Assembly: GCF_022678485.1 (NCBI RefSeq) | Contig: NZ_JALBYP010000034.1 | Location: 1-64,000, forward strand | Length of the DNA stretch: 64,000 nt | From: Aliiroseovarius sediminis | GTDB taxonomy: Bacteria > Pseudomonadota > Alphaproteobacteria > Rhodobacterales > Rhodobacteraceae | Reading direction: 5' to 3' | Shown: piece after piece, positions 17,146-25,867 of the stretch | Numbering within the stretch: position 1 is the first letter of the stretch | Layout: every line of letters begins with the position of its first letter | The notes under the pieces: generated by a model | The model's database searches: none | Told to the model about the DNA's origin: nothing | The model's input: the letters and a program-made list of their open reading frames with translations, nothing else | Made by a program: the position numbers and the translations under genes

Positions 17146-18096
17146 ATGCCAACTGGACGATCCACTCCGACAACCCAAGCGGCGCAACCACCGAATGAAT
17201 CCAGCGCGGCCCTGTTCCAATCGCGGCAGGGCCATCTGGCGATGTTGGCGTTCTCGGCGCTGGTGTCACTGTCGTTCAGCTTTGGTCACATCATCGCAAA
17301 AGACATCGCGCCTGCCGCTTTGAACACCGTGCGGTTTGCGCTGGCCGCGCTGGTCCTGTTCGGGCTGGCCCGAATCCTGCATGTTCCGGTCCGCCCTGTC
17401 TTTAACAGGTTTTGGCGGTTCGGCCTGATTGGCGGGCTGATGGCCGTCTATTTCATCACGATGTTCGAGGCGCTTCGGATGACAACCGCCGTATCCACCG
17501 CCGCGGTATTCACGTTAACGCCCCTGATGGCCGCGGGCTGCGGGCGGCTGATTGCCGGGCAGCGATCCGGGCGTTGGACGTTGATTGCGCTGACCATCGG
17601 TGCGGTTGGGGCCGTCTGGGTAATCTTTCGCGCGGATATCGGCGCGCTTATGCGGTTCGAACTTGGCCGCGGCGAGGCGCTGTTTGCCATCGGTGCGCTG
17701 GGTCATGCACTGGTTCCGGCGGTTTCGCGGAAGCTGGCAAGTGATGTGAAGCCTTTGCAAACCTCGCTTGGGTCGGTGCTGGGGGCGCTGATTGTCACCG
17801 GCATCTATGGGTTTGGTGACCTAATCAAAACCGACTTTGTAGCCATGCGCCCGGCAGTGTGGATGGTCGTTGCCTATCTTGCCATCGTGACCACGGCCGG
17901 CACGTTCTTTCTGGTTCAATATGCCGCCCAGCGGCTGCCAGCCAGCAAGGTCATGGCTTATACTTATCTGGTGCCAAGCTGGGTGGTGCTTTGGGATTTC
18001 GTATTCTACGGCACAACGCCCCCCGCCCTTCTGCTGGCTGGCATAGCGACAACATTGCTGGCACTGACGATGCTGCTTAGGGGCGAAGCGGTCTGA
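17146..18096 (+). CDS. DMT-superfamily (EamA) transporter
   Basis: The 316-residue protein has about ten hydrophobic segments arranged as two EamA repeats, the layout of drug/metabolite transporters that export amino acids, nucleobases or similar small molecules. The first repeat starts near residue 30 (LAMLAFSALVSLSFSFGHIIAKDI) and the second near residue 175. The N-terminal 25 residues are polar and may be partly spurious, but ATG 17146 has an AAGGA 5-9 bases upstream. It is transcribed toward the M20 hydrolase gene but is separated from it by 283 bases. The substrate is unknown. Confidence 0.87.
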   Translation: MPTGRSTPTTQAAQPPNESSAALFQSRQGHLAMLAFSALVSLSFSFGHIIAKDIAPAALNTVRFALAALVLFGLARILHVPVRPVFNRFWRFGLIGGLMAVYFITMFEALRMTTAVSTAAVFTLTPLMAAGCGRLIAGQRSGRWTLIALTIGAVGAVWVIFRADIGALMRFELGRGEALFAIGALGHALVPAVSRKLASDVKPLQTSLGSVLGALIVTGIYGFGDLIKTDFVAMRPAVWMVVAYLAIVTTAGTFFLVQYAAQRLPASKVMAYTYLVPSWVVLWDFVFYGTTPPALLLAGIATTLLALTMLLRGEAV

Positions 18097-18379
18097 TCAG
18101 CATCTGCTTTATGAACGCTTCTTCATCCAGGACCCGTAGGGCCGCCAGCTGGTCAAGGCATTGGCTTAGCCAAAAAATGTCTTCTCGGCGGTCATTTTCA
18201 CTCGTTTGCCATGCAAAAACCTTACGTAATCTGGGTTACGCTATGTGCTTTTCCTGAAACATGGCTTTCTGCACCGTGGGCCAAAAAGATTGACCGAACG
18301 CGCAAATATCCGTCAGCCTGTCAGTAAGACCGGCCCCGAGTTTCGCAACGCCGCAACGCCGGCCAAATGAGGAAATATC

Positions 18380-19627
18380 ATGAGCCAAGCCAGCAATTTG
18401 CGCATCGACCCCGACCGTCTTTGGGACAGCCTGATCGTGATGGCAAAGATCGGCCCCGGCGTTGCTGGCGGCAACAACCGCCAGGCCCTGACCGACGACG
18501 ACGCCACAGCGCGCGCGCTGTTCCAGACATGGTGCGAGGATGCGGGCTGCACCGTGGGTGTGGACACAATGGGCAATATGTTTGCCACGCGCCCGGGTGA
18601 AGACCCCGCGGCCCTGCCCGTCTATATGGGGTCGCATCTGGATACGCAGCCTACGGGCGGCAAATATGACGGCGTACTGGGCGTGCTGGGAGGGCTTGAA
18701 GCAATCCGCACCTTGAATGATCTGGGCGTCAAGACCAAGCACCCCATCGTTCTGACCAACTGGACCAACGAAGAAGGCACGCGGTTTGCGCCTGCGATGC
18801 TGGGCTCGGGCGTGTTTGCAGGCAAACATTCGCAGGATTGGGCCTATGCGCGCACGGACGCCGAGGGCAAGACCTTCGGGGACGAACTTTCGCGCATTGG
18901 CTGGGTCGGCGACGAAAAGGTTGGCTCGCGTAAAATGCACGCGATGTTCGAGCTGCACATCGAACAAGGGCCGATCCTTGAGGCCGCGGGCAAGGATATC
19001 GGCATCGTCACCCACGGCCAGGGCTTGCGCTGGATTGAATGCACCGTGACAGGCAAGGAAAGCCACACCGGGTCAACCCCGATGGCGCTGCGCAAGAATG
19101 CAGGGCGCGGGTTGGCCTTGGTGACGGAACTGGTGCACGAAATCGCAATGGTAAACCAGCCCAATGCGGTCGGCACCATTGGTCATATCGACGTCTATCC
19201 GAATAGCCGCAATATCATTCCGGGCAAGGTGGTCTTTACCGTCGATATGCGCACGCATCTGGTGGACAAGCTGAACGCGATGGTCGACGAGTTAATGAGC
19301 CGCGCCCCGAAGCTGTGCGAAGATATAGGCGTCAAGTTCGCATGCGAGATCGTCGGCCAGTTCGACCCGCCCGCTTTCGATGAAGGCTGCGTTAGCGCGG
19401 CGCGCGATGCGGCCAACGCGCTGGGATACAGCCATATGGATATCGTATCGGGCGCCGGTCACGATGCGTGCTGGGTGAACGACGTGGCCCCGACCGCGAT
19501 GATCATGTGCCCCTGTGTCGATGGGCTAAGCCACAACGAGGCCGAAGAAATCTCGAAGGAATGGGCGCAGGCGGGGGCAGATGTGTTGATGCACGCCGTG
19601 CTGGAAAAAGCAGAGGTGGCGGAATGA
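18380..19627 (+). CDS. M20-family Zn-dependent amidohydrolase (N-carbamoyl-amino-acid hydrolase type)
   Basis: The 415-residue enzyme belongs to the hydantoinase/carbamoylase (HyuC/AllC/beta-ureidopropionase) branch of peptidase family M20. Metal ligands are visible in MGSHLDTQPTGGKYDG, NEEGTRF, FELHIEQGP and the C-terminal GAGHDACWV ... GLSHNEAEE. Such enzymes hydrolyse N-carbamoyl amino acids, N-carbamoyl-beta-alanine or allantoate, releasing ammonia and CO2. The exact substrate is not decidable from sequence here; in Rhodobacteraceae the pyrimidine catabolic version usually lies beside a dihydropyrimidinase, which is absent from this window. ATG 18380 follows GAGGAAATATC. A dispersed repeat follows the stop. 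Confidence 0.88.
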   Translation: MSQASNLRIDPDRLWDSLIVMAKIGPGVAGGNNRQALTDDDATARALFQTWCEDAGCTVGVDTMGNMFATRPGEDPAALPVYMGSHLDTQPTGGKYDGVLGVLGGLEAIRTLNDLGVKTKHPIVLTNWTNEEGTRFAPAMLGSGVFAGKHSQDWAYARTDAEGKTFGDELSRIGWVGDEKVGSRKMHAMFELHIEQGPILEAAGKDIGIVTHGQGLRWIECTVTGKESHTGSTPMALRKNAGRGLALVTELVHEIAMVNQPNAVGTIGHIDVYPNSRNIIPGKVVFTVDMRTHLVDKLNAMVDELMSRAPKLCEDIGVKFACEIVGQFDPPAFDEGCVSAARDAANALGYSHMDIVSGAGHDACWVNDVAPTAMIMCPCVDGLSHNEAEEISKEWAQAGADVLMHAVLEKAEVAE

Positions 19628-19640
19628 GTTGACGAACCGG

Positions 19641-19686
19641 ACCGGGGCTCTGCCCCGGACCCCGGGATATTTATCGCCAGAGGAAG
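19641..19686 (+). repeat. Dispersed intergenic repeat, copy 2
   Basis: A CCGGGGC-TCT-GCCCCGG dyad is followed by ACCCCGGGATATTTATCGCC and AGAGGAAG. It matches the layout of the copy at 11025-11083 (opposite strand) and lies 13 bases after the stop of the M20 hydrolase gene. The dyad could form a hairpin in the transcript end. Confidence 0.6.
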
Positions 19687-19847
19687 CAGAAACTGCGCGT
19701 GGCCATCAAGGAAGGTCCATAATCAACACATTCGATGTATCGCGAGCAACCGCACCTTACACGTGCAAGCCGAGATCACTACCGTGTATATGAAAAACAC
19801 TGAAAACTAGAGCATATTTACGAAACGCAAGGGGCAAACGGGGCGAC

Positions 19848-21212
19848 TCACCCCGCCAGCGGGGCATAGAAGCGCGCTTCAAATCCCGAGCTTGCGCCAG
19901 CAGGCGGCGATAGAAGCTCAAGTCGCCCGCCCGAATGCCGCGCGATCTTGTCGGCGATATAGAGCCCCAGCCCGAACCCATCCGCAGTGGTGGCCCCACG
20001 CTGAAACCGTTTGGACAGCTGCGCGAGTTCATCGGCGGGGACGACAGAGCCTTCATTGCGCACGCAAAGCAGGCCATCAGCCAACAAAACAACCTGTACG
20101 CCGCTGCCTGGCGATGCGTGCTGGAAAGCGTTGTCCAACAAGTTGCCCGCGATCATCGCAAACGCATCGGGGTCGATCGTAGCCATGACCGGCCGATCAG
20201 CAAGCGTGACATGCAGGCGGTCGCGCCGGACTGGGTCGCGGCGGCTGTCATTCACAACGATATCGGTCAGTCGGATCAGATCATGCACATCTTGCGAGCC
20301 GCCGATGCCGGCCTCTGCGCGGGCAAGTTGCAACAGACGGGTGACAAGGCGGCTCATACGTTTCAGGGCGTCTTCGATGGTGGCAAGCCGTCCGCTGGAA
20401 CCTTCACCGGTTTCCGCCTGCATGCGTTGCACCTGTGCCAGTGCGACGGCGACGGGGGTGCGCAGTTCATGCGCCGCGCTGGTCGCGAAAGCACGCTCGC
20501 CGTCGAGGGCCTGGGCCAGGCGAAACATGAAGCCGTTGATGGTTGAGGTAATTGCGCGCAGCTCGGAAGGTTGACCGCCTGCGTCAATCGGATCGAGCCG
20601 CGCATCGCTGCGCGCGTCAATCTCGGCGCGCAAATGATCAAGCGGCGCAAGTGCCCGGTTGCCGATCCATGTCACGGTCAGATAGGCCAAAGGCAGGATA
20701 GCCAACATCGGGATAACAAGGGCCGTCAGACTGTCAAGGAACGCTGCTGACCGTTCCTGACGCAAATCCCCCACCTGCATGACAAAACCATCCACATCCG
20801 GTGCGGTGGTGTAAAAGACGTGGCTTTCCGTCATGCTGTAGCCCCGCGCGCCCGGCGGGGGAAAGGCAACGTCATGCGGCACGTCCGAGACCATCAGGAC
20901 CTTGCCCGACCTGTCCAGCAGGCGATAGGCCAATGCCTCGGCGTCTGGCTCCAACCCGCCTTGCGGGTCAAAGCGCAGCCGCGGCTTGAAGGTGATCGGG
21001 GGCGCATCCCCCCCTGCCCGCGCCCGCTGATAGTCGATGACTATCGCAGGCAGATAAACCTGTGCGGTTTCCTGAATGATCTTGTCGGCCAGCTTTTGCT
21101 GTTCGTTTCGCAGCACCACGGCGGAGGCGATCAGGGCCAGCAGCCAGATCGCGGCAAACCCCAAAATGATCAGCCGCGACAAACGCCGGGCCAAGCTGTC
21201 ACGCAGAATCAT
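19848..21212 (-). CDS. Sensor histidine kinase, PmrB-like architecture
   Basis: The 454-residue kinase has a transmembrane helix at about 13-34, a periplasmic domain of about 120 residues and a second helix at about 163-184. A linker follows, then a HisKA domain with H-box SAAHELRTPVAV (His at about 248), and a HATPase domain with N-box (AGNLLDNAFQHA) and G-box (GFGLGLYIADKIARHSGG). It overlaps the response regulator gene by four bases (ATGA at 21209-21212), so it is the cognate kinase. The pair is divergent from an envelope glycosylation operon, the arrangement expected if it senses envelope or cationic stress and controls lipid modification. That role is inference from position. Confidence 0.9.
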   Translation of the reverse strand: MILRDSLARRLSRLIILGFAAIWLLALIASAVVLRNEQQKLADKIIQETAQVYLPAIVIDYQRARAGGDAPPITFKPRLRFDPQGGLEPDAEALAYRLLDRSGKVLMVSDVPHDVAFPPPGARGYSMTESHVFYTTAPDVDGFVMQVGDLRQERSAAFLDSLTALVIPMLAILPLAYLTVTWIGNRALAPLDHLRAEIDARSDARLDPIDAGGQPSELRAITSTINGFMFRLAQALDGERAFATSAAHELRTPVAVALAQVQRMQAETGEGSSGRLATIEDALKRMSRLVTRLLQLARAEAGIGGSQDVHDLIRLTDIVVNDSRRDPVRRDRLHVTLADRPVMATIDPDAFAMIAGNLLDNAFQHASPGSGVQVVLLADGLLCVRNEGSVVPADELAQLSKRFQRGATTADGFGLGLYIADKIARHSGGRLELLSPPAGASSGFEARFYAPLAG

Positions 21213-21868
21213 CCCTTGCCCATCCTGTAGCCAAACCCACGCACCGTTTCGATCACACCGCGCCCCAGCTTGGCCCTGAGGCGACTAACATGCGCCTCGA
21301 TCGCATTGCTTTCGACTTCGCTGCCAAAGCCGTAGAGCGCGTCTTCGAAGTCTGCTTTGCTGACGGTGATGTCGGGACGACGGCTTAACCTGTCGAGAAT
21401 GGCCCATTCCTTGGGGGTCAGGCGCACGGGGGCGTCGTTCAGATAAACGACCTGCGCTGATGGCACGATACTGATCGGGCCGAACTGGCGTTGGCTGGCC
21501 CGGCTGCTGTCGGCCCGGCGCAGAATGGCTGCGACACGCGCCAGCATCTCGTCCAGATCATAAGGCTTGACCAGATAATCGTCGGCGCCTGCCTCAAGAC
21601 CCTGGATCCGCTGCATGATTTGGTCGCGCGCCGTGGCGATCAGAACCGGCGTGCTGGCCGCACGGTTGCGCAGGTCGCGCACCAATGTCAGCCCGTCCCC
21701 ATCGGGAAGCTGCAAATCCAGCAGGATCAGATCATAGGACGTGGCGCGCACCGCCGCTTGCGCATCGTCCAGCTTCACCGCGATATCGACGGCATGACCT
21801 GCCTCGCGCAAATGTTCGGCTGCTGCCTCGGCCAAGGCGTGTTCATCTTCGACAACCAGCAATCGCAT
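21209..21868 (-). CDS. OmpR/PmrA-family response regulator
   Basis: The 219-residue regulator has a receiver domain with the acidic pocket VVEDEH, phosphoacceptor Asp51 (LLDLQLPDGDG), Thr in LIATARD and Lys in YLVKPYD. A winged-helix DNA-binding domain follows (LTPKEWAILDRL ... SNAIEAHVSRLRAKLG ... ETVRGFGYRMG). Start choice: ATG 21868 gives the usual MRLLVVEDE beginning; an ATG five codons upstream is possible. It is 115 bases from the divergent LAB_N gene and is the natural candidate to control that operon. Confidence 0.92.
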   Translation of the reverse strand: MRLLVVEDEHALAEAAAEHLREAGHAVDIAVKLDDAQAAVRATSYDLILLDLQLPDGDGLTLVRDLRNRAASTPVLIATARDQIMQRIQGLEAGADDYLVKPYDLDEMLARVAAILRRADSSRASQRQFGPISIVPSAQVVYLNDAPVRLTPKEWAILDRLSRRPDITVSKADFEDALYGFGSEVESNAIEAHVSRLRAKLGRGVIETVRGFGYRMGKG

Positions 21869-21983
21869 TCCGTTCGGGTCCATTCTTTTTGCCAACCATA
21901 GGGTATTCGTCAGCAATCGGTAAGGTGGCGGTGACATCAGCCCGCCACCGGCATATGGGCTGGGGGTCATCTTTGGAAATGTC

Positions 21984-22259
21984 ATGTCAATCAGCACAAT
22001 TTGGATCGGAATCGGGTTTCTGGGTCAGGCGCTGTTCACGTCCAGATTTCTGGTGCAGTGGATCGTCAGCGAACGTCGCGGCGAAAGTGTGATTCCGCTG
22101 GCGTTCTGGTGGTTCAGCCTGGCGGGCGGGCTGACGCTTTTGTCATACGCCATCTGGCGGCAAGACCCGGTCTTTATCCTTGGTCAGGCGACCGGTCTGT
22201 TCGTCTATGCCCGCAACCTGATCCTGATCAGACGCCGCCGGGCCGAGGCCACGCAATGA
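21984..22259 (+). CDS. Lipid-A-disaccharide synthase N-terminal-domain (LAB_N) membrane protein
   Basis: This 91-residue protein has three hydrophobic helices and matches the LAB_N domain, a small membrane module found free-standing or fused to LpxB. Recognisable motifs are GFLGQALFTSRFLVQWI and ESVIPLAFWWFSLAGG. It probably acts as a membrane accessory protein for lipid-linked sugar transfer. Its stop overlaps the GT39 gene start (ATGA, 22256-22259), and that gene overlaps the GT2 gene, so all three are one translational unit. The operon faces away from the two-component system. Confidence 0.9.
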   Translation: MSISTIWIGIGFLGQALFTSRFLVQWIVSERRGESVIPLAFWWFSLAGGLTLLSYAIWRQDPVFILGQATGLFVYARNLILIRRRRAEATQ

Positions 22260-23827
22260 CACCGACCGTTGCCGCGCGCTGGACGCTGTTTGCCTTTTTT
22301 CTTGTGGCTGTGGCCGGCGTGTTTCTGCGCCCACTGACACCGATTGACGAAACCCGCTATGTCGCCGTCGCTTGGGAGATGTGGCAAAGCGGCAATTACT
22401 TCGTCCCCACCAAGAACTACGACATCTATACCCACAAGCCGCCGCTGCTGTTCTGGGCGATCAACCTGATGTGGATGTTCACCGGAGTGTCGGAATTCGC
22501 CGCGCGCCTTGTGGGGCCGCTGTTTGCGGTGCTGTCCATCGTTCTGACAGGCCGTCTGGCCCGGAAACTGGGGGCCGAGGATGCAACCATCGGCCCGCGC
22601 GCCGTCATGGTGCTGTCGGCGATGTTGCTGTTTGCGATCTCGGGCGGGTTGACGATGTTCGACGCGCTTCTGACCTGCACGACGCTGGCCGGATATCTGG
22701 CGCTGGTCAACGCGGTCGATACCGGCGCGCGGCGCTGGTGGGCGGCGGTTGGTGTCGCGATCGCGCTTGGCGTGCTGGCCAAGGGGCCGGTGATATTGGT
22801 GCATCTTGGCCCCGCCATGCTGTTGACCCCGCTTTGGGCGCGCACGCGGCGCAAGGTGTCGTGGCCGTCCACCTTTGCGGGCGTCGGCATCGCCCTTGCC
22901 ACCGCCCTTGGCGTTGTGGCGCTTTGGCTGGTGCCCGCCATCGTGATCGGTGGCGCTGAATACCGGGACGAGGTCTTGTGGACGCAAAGCGCGGGCCGGA
23001 TCAGCGCTTCGTTCGCCCACGCACGGCCCTGGTGGTGGTTCGCCACGCTTCTTCCGTTTCTTCTGTTTCCGTGGTTTTTCGTGCCGAGCGTCTGGAAAGC
23101 CGCGATCACTGCCCGCTGGCAGGATACCGGTCTTGCCCTGCCCGCGATCTGGGCAATGTCTGCGCTGGTGCTGTTCAGCCTGATCAGCGGCAAACAGGTG
23201 CATTACCTTGTGCCCGAGCTTCCCGCTGTCGCCCTGATCGTCGCCGGGCTGTTGCCCGAACGCCCTGCGTTCCGCCCACTTCTGGCCAGCGTGCCCTTGC
23301 TGCTGGCGGCTGTCGCGGCGATGCTGGCGGGGGCGGGGTTCGTTGATCTTGGCTCTGCCGCGCCGCTTCTGGACCCGCAGACGAATCTGCTGGCCTGGGG
23401 CCTGTTCATGCTGGCGGTGTGCTGGTTGGCGGTGCGGTTGGGCGGCTTGCCCGGAGCACTTACGCTGACCCTTGGCACGGCGTTGTCACTGAACGTCCTA
23501 ATCGGGGTCAGCGCAATCCACGGCATTTTCGACACCAAGCGGATCGCGTCTATAGTCGCGCCGCATCAGGGGGACGGCATCGCCTATGTCGGTCGCCAAT
23601 ATAATGCCGAGTTCAACTTCGCCGGACGTCTGACCGAACCCGTGACCGAGATCATCGACCCCGCTGGCCTGCCCGCATGGATGACACAGCACCCTGACGG
23701 CTTGATCATCGGTCGCCCTGATGAGGTCGGCGCGACCTGGCCACCCTATCGCAACATTCTGTTCCGCAACGCCCCCCATGCCATCTGGCGTGTCACCGAT
23801 GCCTCAAATCCGGAGCCCTCATCATGA
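22256..23827 (+). CDS. GT39/ArnT-like membrane glycosyltransferase
   Basis: The 523-residue protein has about twelve membrane segments and the ArnT/PMT hallmark in its first periplasmic loop: LTPIDETRYVAVAWEMWQSGNYFVPTKN, with the conserved acidic DE pair, followed by THKPPLLFW. GT39 enzymes move a sugar from undecaprenyl or dolichyl phosphate onto lipid A or another acceptor on the outer face of the inner membrane. A polyprenyl-phosphate GT2 enzyme is encoded immediately downstream and would make the donor. No arnA, arnB or arnD is present, so the sugar is probably not L-Ara4N. ATG 22256 overlaps the upstream stop. Confidence 0.92.
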   Translation: MTPTVAARWTLFAFFLVAVAGVFLRPLTPIDETRYVAVAWEMWQSGNYFVPTKNYDIYTHKPPLLFWAINLMWMFTGVSEFAARLVGPLFAVLSIVLTGRLARKLGAEDATIGPRAVMVLSAMLLFAISGGLTMFDALLTCTTLAGYLALVNAVDTGARRWWAAVGVAIALGVLAKGPVILVHLGPAMLLTPLWARTRRKVSWPSTFAGVGIALATALGVVALWLVPAIVIGGAEYRDEVLWTQSAGRISASFAHARPWWWFATLLPFLLFPWFFVPSVWKAAITARWQDTGLALPAIWAMSALVLFSLISGKQVHYLVPELPAVALIVAGLLPERPAFRPLLASVPLLLAAVAAMLAGAGFVDLGSAAPLLDPQTNLLAWGLFMLAVCWLAVRLGGLPGALTLTLGTALSLNVLIGVSAIHGIFDTKRIASIVAPHQGDGIAYVGRQYNAEFNFAGRLTEPVTEIIDPAGLPAWMTQHPDGLIIGRPDEVGATWPPYRNILFRNAPHAIWRVTDASNPEPSS

Positions 23828-24582
23828 CCTCAACCATACCCGACATCAGCGTCGTTATCCCCGCCCGCGACGAGGTCGTCGCCATCGGCCCCCTTGTGGA
23901 AGAGGTCGGGCGCGTACTGGACGAGCGCGCTTTCGAAGTGATCGTGGTCGATGACGGGTCCACCGATGGCACGCATCATTCCCTGACGCGGCTGGCGGCG
24001 GCGCATGATTGGCTGAACTGGCTGCAAAACAAAGAAAGCGTGGGGCAGTCAGCCTCGATCCGGCACGGTGTGCGCGCGGCGCGCGGGCAGATCATCGTGA
24101 CGCTGGATGGTGACGGGCAGAACCCGGCCGACCAGATCCCGAAACTGCTGGCACCCTTCGACGCCGGCGCCAACCCGGCGCTGGGGCTGGTGCAGGGCCA
24201 GCGCGTCGCGCGACAGGATACGATTGCCAAACGCTGGGCATCGCGGGCGGCCAACGCGATCCGGGTGGCCCTTTTGCATGACGGGGTGCGGGATTCCGGC
24301 TGTGGTCTCAAGGCATTCCGGCGCGAAGCTTACTTCGACCTGCCCTTCTTCAACCACATCCACCGGTTTATGCCCGCCATGATGCTGCGCGAAGGGTGGG
24401 AGGTGCAGACCGTCGCCGTATCCCATCAGTCGCGTCATGGCGGACAATCAAAATATTCCAACCTACGACGTGCGCTGGTGGGTATTCCCGACCTTCTGGG
24501 CGCCGCGTGGCTGATCCGACGCGCCGGCCCCCCGCGGCACAACCGCAGGGGGCCAACGCAATCAGGTTCAAACGACAGTTAA
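23824..24582 (+). CDS. GT2 polyprenyl-phosphate glycosyltransferase (DPM1/ArnC-like)
   Basis: The 252-residue cytoplasmic enzyme has a GT-A fold with the nucleotide-sugar motifs VVIPARDE, VVDDGSTDGT and LDGDGQNPADQIP, and the later SGCGLKAFRR and HRFMPAMM. The RHGGQSKY segment is typical of dolichol-phosphate-mannose-synthase-like proteins. It probably transfers a sugar from UDP/GDP-sugar to undecaprenyl phosphate to supply the GT39 transferase encoded just upstream. It lacks the two C-terminal membrane helices of ArnC. The start overlaps the upstream stop (ATGA). The C-terminal 20 residues are basic and low-complexity. Confidence 0.9.
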   Translation: MTSTIPDISVVIPARDEVVAIGPLVEEVGRVLDERAFEVIVVDDGSTDGTHHSLTRLAAAHDWLNWLQNKESVGQSASIRHGVRAARGQIIVTLDGDGQNPADQIPKLLAPFDAGANPALGLVQGQRVARQDTIAKRWASRAANAIRVALLHDGVRDSGCGLKAFRREAYFDLPFFNHIHRFMPAMMLREGWEVQTVAVSHQSRHGGQSKYSNLRRALVGIPDLLGAAWLIRRAGPPRHNRRGPTQSGSNDS

Positions 24583-24597
24583 GATTTGGCAGATACC

Positions 24598-25458
24598 CTA
24601 ATCCAGCGCCGGACGTGCCAGCGGCGTGACCAGAACATCGCAGGGCGGGTCGGTCAACAACTGCTCGGCCGTGCTTCCCAGCAAAGCTTTTGACAACCAC
24701 GACCGCGCGTGCGGCCCGACGCAAACCAGATCAGCGTCCAGCCGGCGCGCCTCGCGGTCAAGGATGGCACTGGGGCTGCCTTCCACCAGCAGCCATTCAT
24801 ACGTGACGTCGTCGTTCAGGCTTTCCTCGAATTGGGTCATTTCGCCTTTTAACGATGCCTCGATTCGCTGTTTGTCGCGCTGCGACAGCTCCCCCCCCGC
24901 GGTGGGCCGGGTGGTCAGGGTGCGATAGGGGATGTGATAGGCGTTCAGGAACGTGACCGGGTGACCGGGGGCGATAGACGCGACCAGATTGGCCGCGTTA
25001 CACGCGCATTGCGAGAAGTCGACGCCAACCAAGGGCCGCTGGTAAGGTGCGCTCGCTTGCTCGCTCACCGTTAACAATGGCACCGGGCTAGAGGCGGCGA
25101 CACGTTCGATGGTCGTCCCCCGAAACCGATCCAGAAAACCGCGCGACCGATGGGTGCCCAAAACAACCAAATCAGCGCCCAACACCTCGACCTGATCCAA
25201 AAGGGTTGACCAGGAATTTCCGAATACGACGTGAATCTCGACCTTGATGTCCGCGCCTATCCCACGATTTGCGATCTGGCGGTTCAGCAAAGCTTCGACG
25301 TTTTTCTGCTGCTCCTGTGCGATTGAGGTCGGCAGTTCGTCATCCACCACATGCAACACATGCAGCGTCGCACCCGACTGTTTCGCCAACATTGCGGCGC
25401 GCGACATCGCGCGGTCCGAGCGTTCTGAAAGGTCAGTCCCGACCACGATCGTTTTCAT
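24598..25458 (-). CDS. Tandem-domain universal stress protein (UspA family)
   Basis: The 286-residue protein has two UspA domains, about residues 1-132 and 140-283. The first shows VVGTDLSERS and the ATP-binding-type GTHRSRGFLDRFRGTTIERVAASSPVPLL. The second (VGVDFSQCACNAANL ... GPHARSWLSKALLGSTAEQLL) is more diverged. Universal stress proteins respond to energy or oxygen stress. AAAGGAG precedes the ATG, and two FNR-like sites lie 67-121 bases upstream, which hints at induction under low oxygen. The neighbouring genes (HdeD-like, Rnk-like, DUF1127) fit a stress-response region. Confidence 0.9.
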   Translation of the reverse strand: MKTIVVGTDLSERSDRAMSRAAMLAKQSGATLHVLHVVDDELPTSIAQEQQKNVEALLNRQIANRGIGADIKVEIHVVFGNSWSTLLDQVEVLGADLVVLGTHRSRGFLDRFRGTTIERVAASSPVPLLTVSEQASAPYQRPLVGVDFSQCACNAANLVASIAPGHPVTFLNAYHIPYRTLTTRPTAGGELSQRDKQRIEASLKGEMTQFEESLNDDVTYEWLLVEGSPSAILDREARRLDADLVCVGPHARSWLSKALLGSTAEQLLTDPPCDVLVTPLARPALD

Positions 25459-25524
25459 CTTGTCTCTCCTTTAAGGCGGACGTATGCAGCCAGATGCGAC
25501 CGTGGTCGCACCATCCCAAACCCC

Positions 25525-25579
25525 TTGCGATCAATCAATTTTGACCCATCGCGGGTTAGGCTTCATTGACATGGGGCAA
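25525..25579. promoter_or_regulatory. Two FNR-like half-matching boxes upstream of the UspA gene
   Basis: TTGCGATCAATCAA (25525-25538) and TTGACATGGGGCAA (25566-25579) resemble the FNR/FnrL pattern TTGAY-N4-RTCAA with one perfect half and one degenerate half each. They lie upstream of the minus-strand UspA gene. The match is by eye and partial. Confidence 0.3.
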
Positions 25580-25617
25580 TGCTTGGAAAGATTTGCGCGC
25601 TGCGATCGTCTTACCCT

Positions 25618-25800
25618 CTAGAGGGCAAGACGTGCCTCACGGCAATTGTCATTAACCGGGCTATTTCGCAACATAAGGCGCGGCGCCTCGCTGCGCGCTT
25701 CCTTTTTCAGGCACTCGGCGCTGGCAGGCTGTTTTTCCGGTTTTTTGGGTCCAAAAACGGACGGGAACAGCTCTTCAAAGTCAGCTTTACAGATCATCAT
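25618..25800 (-). CDS. Small hypothetical protein
   Basis: The 60-codon frame starts with two adjacent ATGs preceded by AAAGGATAAAGCCG, a plausible ribosome-binding site. The product is charged (FGPKKPEKQ, ECLKKEARSEAPR) with no membrane segment or known motif. It lies between the UspA gene and a DUF1127 gene on the same strand. I do not recognise it. Evidence for translation is the start context and intact frame only. Confidence 0.45.
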   Translation of the reverse strand: MMICKADFEELFPSVFGPKKPEKQPASAECLKKEARSEAPRLMLRNSPVNDNCREARLAL

Positions 25801-25867
25801 CGGCTTTATCCTTTCCTGGATTAATGTCGCGCCGTCACATAGGCGGCGCGACGATTACGCTGCAAAC

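Noticed and set aside
18077-18235. Protein-like 53-codon minus-strand frame (EDIFWLSQCLDQLAALRVLDEEAF)
   Set aside because: It has no usable start codon except one very late, and overlaps the DMT transporter end. It may be a gene remnant, but there is no support for a gene call.
18236-19066. 276-codon minus-strand frame
   Set aside because: It is a GC-driven shadow of the M20 amidohydrolase gene, which has intact metal-ligand motifs on the plus strand.
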